Below, piece after piece: positions 26,378 to 35,600 of a stretch of DNA of 38,538 bases. Below the pieces are notes generated by a model. That model was not told the DNA's origin, searched no databases, and saw nothing but the letters and a program-made list of their open reading frames with translations. A program made the translations under genes and the position numbers. Source of the DNA: Paludibacter sp. GTDB taxonomy: Bacteria > Bacteroidota > Bacteroidia > Bacteroidales > Paludibacteraceae. How positions within the stretch are numbered: the stretch's first letter is position 1; every line of letters begins with the position of its first letter. The stretch is taken from positions 1-38,538 of the forward strand of contig JARKQF010000067.1 in the NCBI GenBank assembly GCA_029973975.1. The letters run 5' to 3'.

Positions 26378-26431
26378 AAAAATATTGCCGTACCTGCCAC
26401 TCATCAAACATCATCCCGATACGGCAATATT
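26378..26431 (-). terminator. Putative attenuator hairpin between SusE-like gene and enzyme genes
   Basis: Perfectly complementary 12-bp arms at 26381-26392 and 26420-26431 flank a 27-nt loop. On the transcribed minus strand the distal arm runs into a T-rich stretch (ATATTTTT), as in an intrinsic terminator. It lies in the 114-bp gap between the SusE-like stop and the next start. Partial termination here would make the SusCDE transcript more abundant than the downstream enzyme transcript. The long loop lowers confidence that it is a classical terminator. Confidence 0.6.
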
Positions 26432-26452
26432 CTTTGTTTTGTTAGATCCTGC

Positions 26453-27676
26453 TTATTTTTTCTTGGCCAGGATGGTCTTATTCCTCAAATCGAACACAAT
26501 GAAATTGGTTCCTGCAGGAAGTTTGTAATAAGAGTTACGTGTTTCACCATCATAGCCTCCATGCAATTCACCTACTTTGTCCAACGCGAGTGACAGATTT
26601 TGTCGTTTACCTTCTGTAGTCAGAGGATTAGTAAAGCAATACGCGGTATTTCTGAAATCGCTCTCACCGTACACAACGAATTTCACACCATCACCACTGG
26701 TCAGAGCAGCTCCCTGATAAATAAGCACCTGAGGGTCGGCCAAACTTACCGAACAATTACCTTTCCACCAACCCCAGCCGGTTCCACCACCAAACAACCA
26801 CAATTCAGAAACAGTAGTTTGTACTTCTTCTGTACCTTTTAACCATGTAACAACAGCAGGTTCAAGCGCTTTAGCAGGTGAGTAAATGGTAACTTCTGAA
26901 TTCTCAAAATCTACAACAACACGATATTCACCTGCTGTTGTAATATTCCATGCAATACGATCATCTTCTTGCTGTACAGCTTCTGCCTCTCCATCCAACA
27001 AAGTACCTTCACCGTCTTTAGGAATCATATAATATTGTTTATCTCCGGTTGTAACCAAAGGCATTACCAATTCCCCGACTTTCAGATTAACTAATGCTGC
27101 ATATTTGTTTTCATTCTCTATGGTCTTACTTAGTTCAATTACTGCATCATTCAATGAACTTCCGGATAAAGTTACTTTCTCCGGCACCGGAATTTCCTCT
27201 TTTACAGCAGCAACATTAACAGTCACTGTACGAACTTCGGGGGCTTCGAATGTAGAACCGCCTTCCCATTGGGCTATCACCCTGAATTCAAGTTTCAGAG
27301 GTTTGGTCAAAGGAACACTCCATCTGTCAACCATCCAGTTATACAATTGTTCGGAGGTAAAACTCCTGCTGAACACTCCTTCATCTTCTGAATTAACGAT
27401 CGCAGTAGAAGTACCGAAGTTATTTCCGACAACATCCAGTTTTGTTGTATAGAATACCATATTGTCTCCCGAAACCTCTCTGGCCTCAGTCCAGTCGAAC
27501 GTTAAGATAAACTCTCTGGGATTATCCAAATCAATGGCAATACTGTCAGCAGAAGCAGTAAGTACCAGTTTCTCTTCGACCTTCGCGATATCCTTTATTT
27601 CGTTGTCGCATGCACTAAAGCTTATTCCGACAAACAAGAAAGGCAATACCTTATATAAATTTATTATACTTTTCAT
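26453..27676 (-). CDS. SusE/SusF-like outer-membrane lipoprotein
   Basis: About 407 residues from the ATG at 27676; an upstream ATG at 27697 overlaps the SusD stop (TAATG) and would add seven residues. The lipoprotein signal has Cys23 in GISFSAC followed by the acidic stretch DNEIKD, compatible with surface export. The N-terminal part (LVLTASADSIAIDLDNPREF) is typical of the SusE N-terminal domain. The C-terminal half has SusE/SusF-type starch-binding-like folds with GGGTGWGWWKGN and TNFIVFDLRNKTILAKKK. It probably binds the target glycan beside the SusCD transporter. It is positioned directly after susD, as expected. Confidence 0.85.
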   Translation of the reverse strand: MKSIINLYKVLPFLFVGISFSACDNEIKDIAKVEEKLVLTASADSIAIDLDNPREFILTFDWTEAREVSGDNMVFYTTKLDVVGNNFGTSTAIVNSEDEGVFSRSFTSEQLYNWMVDRWSVPLTKPLKLEFRVIAQWEGGSTFEAPEVRTVTVNVAAVKEEIPVPEKVTLSGSSLNDAVIELSKTIENENKYAALVNLKVGELVMPLVTTGDKQYYMIPKDGEGTLLDGEAEAVQQEDDRIAWNITTAGEYRVVVDFENSEVTIYSPAKALEPAVVTWLKGTEEVQTTVSELWLFGGGTGWGWWKGNCSVSLADPQVLIYQGAALTSGDGVKFVVYGESDFRNTAYCFTNPLTTEGKRQNLSLALDKVGELHGGYDGETRNSYYKLPAGTNFIVFDLRNKTILAKKK

Positions 27677-27696
27677 GTGTTTAAATTTTATTTCCA

Positions 27697-29346
27697 TTAT
27701 TTATCATATCCCGGATTCTGAGGGAATTCGGCATCACGGTTAGCGTCGATTATAGATTGAGGAATAGGCCACAGCACATCATTCTCAGTAATCTTATCTT
27801 TTATACTGGTATTATAAGCTTTAACCCTGTCTACCAGTTTTCCGGTACGTACCAATGTGAAGCGGCGGCTTTCTTCACCTACCAATTCACGTATACGTTC
27901 ATTGAGTAATTCATCCATGGTCATGTTAGCAGCGTCAATATCAGGAGCTCCGGCACGCCGACGTACTTCATTGACTGCATTAGCAGCTTTTTGCGGATCA
28001 TTCTGCCCCAGATAAGCTTCAGCAAGTAACAAATAGGTTTCAGACAAACGAAATTTCATCCTGTCCCTGTAACTTCCGGTAAGACTTAGATTTTCTACAC
28101 GTCCGTAAAAGAATTTGGTCAATGCAGGGAATAATTGCTTCGTCGAGAACCAAGTTTGCTCCGTTATATTACATTTTTTACCATACAAGGAGGCATTGCT
28201 TGTATTGTTATAATACCAGTTACGTTTGATATTATAATTTGAATTACGTATATCATTCGCATGAAAAATACCCGGAACATTGCCATCTGCATTAGTGCCT
28301 CCGGTACCAATCCACCATTTCATAGGGACAATCTGAGCAATGCCACGACCACCTAATGTGTCGGCTAAAACAAAGCCTGTTATTGTTGAATAGTTGGGAA
28401 TCCATGCCCTGCGTGTCCAGTCGGTAGAATTAGTACCTCCTCCAATTGCATTAAATTCAAGCTGCAGCACCCAGATACTCTCTTTATTACCGCTACCCCT
28501 GTTTTGATTGTTTTCAACAAACAGGTCACTGAATACATCGCCCGGTTTATCCTTGTTTACACCATAGCGATTTTTCATCAATCCGTAATATTTACTATTA
28601 ATTACTTCCAAGGCCGCTTTTTCTGCCAATACATATTCTTTCTGGAACAGGTACATTTCACTTAGCAAGTGATATGCAGCCCATTTGGTTAACTTTCCGT
28701 CTTTAACCTGGTCGGGATTCTCCGGCAAGTGTTCGGTTGCAAACTTCAGGTCATCAATTATATGTCCCAACACCTCAGCTTTAGGAGTACGGGTAAAATC
28801 GAGTTTAAAGTCATATAATATTGTTTCTACATACGGCACATCCCCAAAAAGATAAATCAGCGTACGATAAGCATAAGCACGGAAGAAACGGGCTTCAGCC
28901 TGATAGTGTACCTTATCGGCAGGTGAATCCCAATTTGTATTCTTCTCGGAGAAAAGCAAGATTTCATTTGCTGATGAAATCAGACTGTATGCCCAGTTCC
29001 AATAGGAGCCCACAAACCTTTCTTCAGGTGTAAGTGTCAGATTAGCAAATGCCGTCAGAGAACCGTCACTGTTAATTGCCTCAACAATGTCTGTCGCGAC
29101 ATGCAATGCTTCGTACGGACAAGCATTCCCATGCATATAAGCATCTTCCTCTCCCCATGTATTATATTCGGCACGGGCAAGCGCGTAAAGACCAGTAGAA
29201 CAAACTTCAAATCCATACGTGCTGGTTAAAGTATTATTGGGAGATAAAGTTGACTTTAAATTTTCATCAAGAAAACCCTCACAGCCTGTCACAAAGATCA
29301 TTAACACGAACAAAAGCCCTGATTTTATATAATTAATTAATTTCAT
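27697..29346 (-). CDS. SusD-family glycan-binding lipoprotein
   Basis: About 549 residues from the ATG at 29346, 11 bp after the SusC stop. The frame is open to 29418, but that extension lies inside susC. The lipoprotein signal has Cys22 in MIFVTGCEGFLDE. The SusD signature is clear: NWAYSLISSANEIL, YQAEARFFRAYAYRTLIYLFGDVPYV and the C-terminal RLSETYLLLAEAYLGQNDPQKAANAVNEVRRRAG TPR-like region. It forms the lid of the SusC channel and binds the oligosaccharide at the cell surface. Together with SusC it marks this locus as a polysaccharide utilization locus. Confidence 0.95.
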   Translation of the reverse strand: MKLINYIKSGLLFVLMIFVTGCEGFLDENLKSTLSPNNTLTSTYGFEVCSTGLYALARAEYNTWGEEDAYMHGNACPYEALHVATDIVEAINSDGSLTAFANLTLTPEERFVGSYWNWAYSLISSANEILLFSEKNTNWDSPADKVHYQAEARFFRAYAYRTLIYLFGDVPYVETILYDFKLDFTRTPKAEVLGHIIDDLKFATEHLPENPDQVKDGKLTKWAAYHLLSEMYLFQKEYVLAEKAALEVINSKYYGLMKNRYGVNKDKPGDVFSDLFVENNQNRGSGNKESIWVLQLEFNAIGGGTNSTDWTRRAWIPNYSTITGFVLADTLGGRGIAQIVPMKWWIGTGGTNADGNVPGIFHANDIRNSNYNIKRNWYYNNTSNASLYGKKCNITEQTWFSTKQLFPALTKFFYGRVENLSLTGSYRDRMKFRLSETYLLLAEAYLGQNDPQKAANAVNEVRRRAGAPDIDAANMTMDELLNERIRELVGEESRRFTLVRTGKLVDRVKAYNTSIKDKITENDVLWPIPQSIIDANRDAEFPQNPGYDK

Positions 29347-29357
29347 GTATTTTTGAT

Positions 29358-32300
29358 TTAGAAGTTTATATTTAATCCTAACATATAAGAGCGTGCAGTC
29401 GGGTAAGACGCCATCCATCCATTGTCATAGTTTAAAATCTGTCTCATATTAGAGAACGTATGCAAGTTGTTGATACTCAGATTTACATTTACCGAGCTCA
29501 GGTGTAACTTATTAACCAGTTTCCTGTCAATGTTGTACCCCAATGTAATATTCTTAATCTGAACATAAGTTTGCTTTTTATAATAACCATGTCCCAATGT
29601 ATTCACATAACCTGGAGATACAATGTCTGCATCAGTATTTTCAGGTGTCCAGTAGTTCGCGCCATGCACATAATTAGTTGTACTATATGCCCAGGATCCA
29701 ACATTAGCCACGTTATCTTCACGCCAAACACCAAATACACCGTTTACAAGAAATGAAAAATAAAGTTGCTTATAAGTCAGTTTATTACCCATTGACATTG
29801 TAAAATCAGGCAATTTAGAGCCGATAACCTTCTTATCTTTTGCATCTATGTATCCATTTCCATCTACATCTTCCACCTTAGCTGCTCCTGGCGCAGCTCC
29901 TGCCTGAATACTTTTCTGAACTCCATTATCATCTGTATAAAAATACTCATCATCCTTTTGCCATAAACCAATTACGTTATAATCATAAAACACTCTCAAC
30001 GGCTCACCAATAAACCACTTGTTGGATATATCATCACGCTTGTCATCTCTCAATTCTATAATTTTATCTCTGTTTAGTGAAAAATTAAGATCAGTGCTCC
30101 AATTAAAATCTCTGTTTTTTACATTAACGGTATTCAGGGTTATTTCAATTCCTTTATTACGGGTTTGACCAATATTATCCATAATTCTATTATAACCATT
30201 CATGATAGGCACTGAACGGTCCATAAGCAAATCATGAGTATTGGAAAGATATGCTTCGAGAGTTCCACCTAACCTACCTTTAAAAAACTGAAAATCAAGT
30301 GCAATATTAGCAGTATATGTAGTTTCCCATTTTAAATTAGGATTTCCGATTCCATCACCTGGCAAATAGGCAGTGTTCACCGCTGCACCTCCGTCGCCCC
30401 AAATGTATTTTACTTTAGAATAGAGACGATCCAGTGTCCTGTAAGCTATTATTGCCTGATTACCATTCGCACCATAGGAAGCCCTTAGTTTAAGCATATC
30501 CATCCACTCAACATTGTCTTTGATAAAACTTTCTTCTCCAAGATGCCATGCAAGAGCTGCTGATGGGAAAAATGCGTATTTATAGTTTTTAGCAAAAACA
30601 GAAGCGCCATCAGAACGTCCGGTCAGAGTAGCCATATACTTTCCTTTATAAGCATAATTCAACCGGAGCATATAAGATAACATTGCCGTTTCGGTTATAC
30701 CTGAAGATATTGATTGCTTACGTTCGGCAGTTCCCATCATGAAATAACTCGTATCATCAACAACAAAACCTTCTCCACTTTGAGACGATGAAATACTTTT
30801 TGTTTCCTGTGTACTGAATAGCCCTGTTACATCAAAGCGGTGATTGCCAATTTCACGTTCATAGCGAAGAATATTCTCCCATGTGTAATCATTGTAGTGA
30901 CTATTACTGATACTTGCTTTGCCACCTACAAGACCACCTTGCTCTCTACCTTCGTAAGTATCGCGACCATAATATGTTCCCGTGAACCCACTTCGGTAGT
31001 TATATCCATAATTCATCCTGAAACTCAATCCTTTTATAGGAAACAATATATTCGCGTATGCATTCAAGAAAAAGTTCCGGCTTGTTCTGTCCTGATCGGC
31101 ATTTACATTAATCATCGGGTTGGTTATAAGAGAATATTCCATCGGCTCGGCAACATAATAGCCGGCTTCGTCTTTGTACTTCCCGTAAGGACTTTGTTTG
31201 ATGGCGTGTTCAATATTCGGGGTTATTCCTCCATTTTCTTTTTGTATGAACTGAGTTCCGACACCAATCGTCAACCATTTATTGAAAGTCTGATCAATAT
31301 TGGCAGATATATTTGAACGATTCAAATTCGAATTATAAACTACCCCGTCTTCATCCAGATAAGAAATAGCAGCCATGTACTTGGTATTTTCGGTACCTCC
31401 AGAGATACCAATCTGATGATCCATTGTATAACCAGTCTGGAAAATATAATCCTGCCAGTCGTGCGTAACCCCGTTGATAAAATTTTCACGTTCGCTTAGA
31501 CTGATGATATTTCCCGTGATAGGATCAAGTTGATCCCCGGAATACCCATTTTTCAGACGACCGATATCTTGTTTAAAGCGGATAAATTCGTTAGGTCCCA
31601 TCACCTGGATCCGCTGCATCGGTTCTGAAAAACCAAACTGCCCCTTGTAAGATACCTGAGGTTTTCCCACAACACCTCTCTTGGTTTGAATAAGGATTAC
31701 GCCATTAGATCCACGCGATCCGTAAATCGCCACGGCAGAAGCATCTTTCAATACCGAAAGGCTTTCAATAATATTGGGATCAAAATCAACTAATGATCCA
31801 CTGTATGGAATTCCATCTAAAATAATTAAAGGACTATTATCGGCTGTTAGCGAATTCACGCCACGGATAATAATACTCTGATCACTCCCTGGAGCTGCAT
31901 TGGAAGTCGTGATATTCAATCCTGCAACTTGTCCGACCAGGCGGTCCATTAAGTTACTCGTTGAAACCATCTCCAATTGTTCTTTTCCGACAACTGAAAG
32001 ACCTCCGGTCAAATCTTTTTTTCGTTGAGTACCATATCCTACCACAACAACCTCGTCGAGTAGCGCATCCCCTTCTTTCATTGTAACATTAACAACCCCT
32101 GAAGTATTTACTTTAATTTCCTGGGCTATAAATCCGACATAAGAAAAGACCAGGGTAGATGCAGGAGGCACCTGCAATGTGAATTTTCCATCAAAATCGG
32201 TAATTGTCCCTACAGTTCCGTCTTTAACCCGAACCGTTACCCCAACCAGGGCATCACCATTTCCATCAACAACTTTTCCGTTCACTCTAATAACATCTTG

Positions 32301-32387
32301 TTGCGAAGCCGCATACATCTGTAAAACAGAGAAAAGAGACAAAGCCGCGATCACTAAGCGATTTTTTAATTTTCTGTGTATTTTCAT
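29358..32387 (-). CDS. SusC-family TonB-dependent outer-membrane transporter
   Basis: A 1009-residue protein with a signal peptide (1-28). A carboxypeptidase-regulatory-like domain (about 33-110, VNGKVVDGNGDALVGVTV) precedes a TonB box region (DEVVVVGYGTQRKKDLTG), the plug (about 120-230, with IIIRGVNSLTADNSPLIILDGIPY) and a 22-strand barrel ending in an aromatic C-terminus (MLGLNINF). There is no N-terminal STN signalling domain, which fits control by an HTCS rather than an ECF sigma/anti-sigma pair. It imports the oligosaccharide captured by SusD. It is the first gene of the operon, with a 289-bp leader region in front. Confidence 0.96.
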   Translation of the reverse strand: MKIHRKLKNRLVIAALSLFSVLQMYAASQQDVIRVNGKVVDGNGDALVGVTVRVKDGTVGTITDFDGKFTLQVPPASTLVFSYVGFIAQEIKVNTSGVVNVTMKEGDALLDEVVVVGYGTQRKKDLTGGLSVVGKEQLEMVSTSNLMDRLVGQVAGLNITTSNAAPGSDQSIIIRGVNSLTADNSPLIILDGIPYSGSLVDFDPNIIESLSVLKDASAVAIYGSRGSNGVILIQTKRGVVGKPQVSYKGQFGFSEPMQRIQVMGPNEFIRFKQDIGRLKNGYSGDQLDPITGNIISLSERENFINGVTHDWQDYIFQTGYTMDHQIGISGGTENTKYMAAISYLDEDGVVYNSNLNRSNISANIDQTFNKWLTIGVGTQFIQKENGGITPNIEHAIKQSPYGKYKDEAGYYVAEPMEYSLITNPMINVNADQDRTSRNFFLNAYANILFPIKGLSFRMNYGYNYRSGFTGTYYGRDTYEGREQGGLVGGKASISNSHYNDYTWENILRYEREIGNHRFDVTGLFSTQETKSISSSQSGEGFVVDDTSYFMMGTAERKQSISSGITETAMLSYMLRLNYAYKGKYMATLTGRSDGASVFAKNYKYAFFPSAALAWHLGEESFIKDNVEWMDMLKLRASYGANGNQAIIAYRTLDRLYSKVKYIWGDGGAAVNTAYLPGDGIGNPNLKWETTYTANIALDFQFFKGRLGGTLEAYLSNTHDLLMDRSVPIMNGYNRIMDNIGQTRNKGIEITLNTVNVKNRDFNWSTDLNFSLNRDKIIELRDDKRDDISNKWFIGEPLRVFYDYNVIGLWQKDDEYFYTDDNGVQKSIQAGAAPGAAKVEDVDGNGYIDAKDKKVIGSKLPDFTMSMGNKLTYKQLYFSFLVNGVFGVWREDNVANVGSWAYSTTNYVHGANYWTPENTDADIVSPGYVNTLGHGYYKKQTYVQIKNITLGYNIDRKLVNKLHLSSVNVNLSINNLHTFSNMRQILNYDNGWMASYPTARSYMLGLNINF

Positions 32388-32569
32388 TTTTTTATATTTA
32401 AGATAAAAATTTAAATTTAGTATTGCATATACATTTTCAATGATCCAGTCTCCCGGGAAGGAGCCCTTATACTACCATTCTCTGTTGTGTTTCTCATCTG
32501 TTTCTCTTATTTTTTGTAATATTAATCCATATAAAATCAAATCGAAGACAACCTTAATTATCTTCGTAG

Positions 32570-32597
32570 CAAAAATAGCCTAAGTGCAAACGCACAA
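32570..32597 (-). promoter_or_regulatory. Candidate PUL promoter in the susC leader region
   Basis: On the minus strand, TATTTTTG at 32570-32577 matches the Bacteroidota -7 box TAnnTTTG. A weaker CTTG (32595-32598) lies 17 nt upstream. Transcription would start near 32563, giving a leader of about 175 nt before the SusC ATG. A weak -33 element is expected for an activator-dependent PUL promoter. A 6-bp inverted repeat (CGAAGA/TCTTCG, 32543-32566) sits at the predicted start site. The rest of the 32388-32676 gap shows no gene. Confidence 0.4.
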
Positions 32598-32662
32598 GGT
32601 TATCGGTTTATTCAAAAATGGTTTCAGTTTGTACAGAACTGTTAAAAAACAGTCCTTTTCAG

Positions 32663-32691
32663 AAAAAAAGAAGTCTTCATGACTTCTTTTT
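32663..32691 (-). terminator. Intrinsic terminator at the end of the HTCS gene
   Basis: An 11-bp stem (arms 32681-32691 and 32665-32675) with a 5-nt loop is followed on the minus strand by a run of seven T. The TGA stop of the HTCS gene (32677-32679) lies inside the loop, so the last codons form one arm. The hairpin is nearly symmetric and could act in both directions. It separates HTCS transcription from the susC promoter. Confidence 0.75.
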
Positions 32692-35600
32692 AAATTCCGA
32701 AGGAGTTAATTCGAAGTGTTTTTTAAAACAGACACTAAAATACTTGGGGTTTACAAATCCGGTTAAATCTGCTATTTCGGAAATAGTCAAATCCGATTCT
32801 TTCAACAACTGGGCGCTTCGTTTAAGCCGGATATCCATTATAAATTCTTTAATAGACATCCCTGTTATATCATTAATTTTTTGATATAAAAGCGTACGCC
32901 CGATTGCCATATCCGATACGAAAGACTCGACATTGTAATCACAATTGCTCATATTCTGTTCAATGTGCTCCATGGCCTTTTTCAACAATTTCTCATCCAT
33001 CGAAGATATTGTAACCTTAGATGGTTCCGCTATAAACTTCTTACTGTATAAATCCTTGAGTTCATTCTGGCTTTTTATCAGGTTTTCCACTTGCCTGAGC
33101 AGAAAAGTCATATCGAAAGGCTTATCGACAAACACATTAGCACCATACTCAAGCGCCTTAATCTTATCTTCGGTATTTTTACCTAATGCAGATAAAACGA
33201 TTATAGGGATGTGGCTGGTTTTAATATTGGAGCGAAGCGTGCGACAAACCTCGAATCCGCTTGCGCCTGGCATCATTAAATCGGTAATTACGATTTGCGG
33301 ATGGATCTTCTCGGTTTTCGCAATGCCTTCGTTACCATTTATCGCAGTGTAAACAGTGTAAGACTCAGACAGCCGTTGTTCCATATACGTTCTTAAATCA
33401 GGATCATCCTCAATAACCAAAATACTGTAGGCCTTGCGACTTCGCTTGTCATGCAGATTCATTTCTTCCGATTCTGCCAACACATTATCTATCTCGGAAA
33501 TTGTATACTCATACGAAACCACATTATTATCAGTCTTCGTTGTATTTAAAGCAAAAGGAAGAATGACAGTAAAAGTAACTTTCGAATCACCTGAATGCAA
33601 TGTAATTTTCCCTTCCAGGCTGGTCACCAACTCTCTCACAATGGCTAAACCAAGGCCAGTACTATCATCAAATGCAATTTTACCGGAAGTTAGACGATTA
33701 AAAGATTCAAAAATCTGCTCTTTTTTATCGTCAGGTATTTCTGCTCCGGTATTCGTTACTGCAATAGAAATATATTCAGCATCGGTTTTTGCCGGTAAAG
33801 AAAGCTTATTTACTTCTTCCGGGGTAGTTTTGTTAATCTTTACACCAACAAAACCATTCTCCGGACTATATTTTATAGCGTTTGAAAACAAATTCGTAAA
33901 GATTTTTTCTATCGCATCATGATCAAATTTTGTATAAATTTCTCCGGCATCGGCATTTATATCAGTCTCGATTCCCTTTTTGTTTGCATAAAGCTCGAAC
34001 AAGGAAAAAATATCTTTAACGTATTGAACCAAATCGCCGGGCTGATAATTGAAAGTTATTTTTTGACTCTCAATCTCCCTGAATTGGAGTAATTGACTGA
34101 TCATCCGTTGAATACGGCTCACATTTTTCTCTATAAGCTGTATGTAAGCATTCAACGATTTATCTTCCGGCAAATATTCTTTTAGTTGCTTTAATGGATC
34201 AATAACCAGCGTTAAGGGGGTTTTAAGGTCATGCGATATATTTGTAAAGAAATTGATGCGCGCCTGAGTCAGTTTTCTCATATTCTGTTCTTTAAGCTGC
34301 TCCATCTCAAGCCTGCTCTCGAATATTTTCTTATTGGTAAAATATCTCCAGATAAAATACACGACAAACATCAGCAAAATGGAGTAGATGATATACGCCC
34401 AAACAGAGAAGAAAGGCGATGGCTGAACATCGAAATACAAAGCTGAAACCTCATCTCCCCACAAACCATCATTATTCGCAACTTTCACCTCAAAGAGGTA
34501 ATTTCCTGCCGGCAAATTGAAAAACTGTATATTTTTTTGTCCCTGCGGCAGAAGATTCCATTCATCAGAAAGCCCCAACATTCTGTATGCATATTGATTT
34601 TTCTCGGCGTGCAAATAGCTGTTAGCCGAAACGCATATTTCTATATTAGATTGATTATGTGACAATATTATCTTATTGTTGCCATCTCCTTTATAGGAAA
34701 GGGTTGATATATCCTGCTTCAACGGTGAATTTTCGGTACCCGGAATAACCCTTTTATTATTGATTAATAAATCAGTAAAAAAAACGCCTGGTTTTTGATT
34801 GTTATATCTGATTTTATCGGGGGTAAACATAATAAAGCCGTCGGTGCCCCCAAACAACATTTCTCCCTTCGAGGTTTTGAAACATGATCGCACATAAAAT
34901 GCGCCGCAAAGCTTTAGATTATCTATTTGCGATTTATGTATACTCTTGGTTTTGTAATCATAATAATATAAACCGTTATTGGTACTGAACCAGATATTTT
35001 TTGAAGAGTTATCTTCCAGAATTCCGAAAACCGTTTTTCCAAACAGCCCGTCTTTCTCTGCAAAGTTTACATAAGTACCGTCCTTACTCAGCCTGTTTAT
35101 ACCTCCGCCACGTGTCCCGAACCAGATATCAGAATCAGATGTAATACAATAAGAGCAAAGATTGTTGACCGAATAAGGTACATTCTCTATAAAATAGCGT
35201 TTTACGATGCGTTTTGTTTTTACATCTATAATGTATGCTCCTTCATGCGTTACCAGCCACAGATTATTTCCTTTATTACGGAATAATGTTTCTACCTGCA
35301 TCTTAACAGGATTTCCCTTTGAATCGGATAAAGAAACAACCTGAATAACACCCGTTCTTAAATCTTTATACATTAGCTCGGAATCCGGGTCCGTCATCCA
35401 AATGCCAGAATCGCCTTCCATTGCAAAATCATATATACTAAGCTGTTGCGAAGTAACAGGGTGATACATCCGCATATCGGTGAAACGACCCTGTGCTTTA
35501 TTAAACTGCCCCATTCCTCCGTTGAACGCTGAAATCCGCAAGGTATTTCCTTTCTCGTCGTATCGCAACATTTTTATCATATTCGAGCTTACACCCGATT

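Noticed and set aside
29347-29418. N-terminal extension of SusD to 29418
   Set aside because: It lies within the end of susC. The ATG at 29346 starts a typical lipoprotein signal 11 bp after the SusC stop.
33434-33922. Plus-strand open frame of 162 codons opposite the HTCS kinase domain
   Set aside because: It is antisense to the conserved HisKA/HATPase region; a shadow of that gene.
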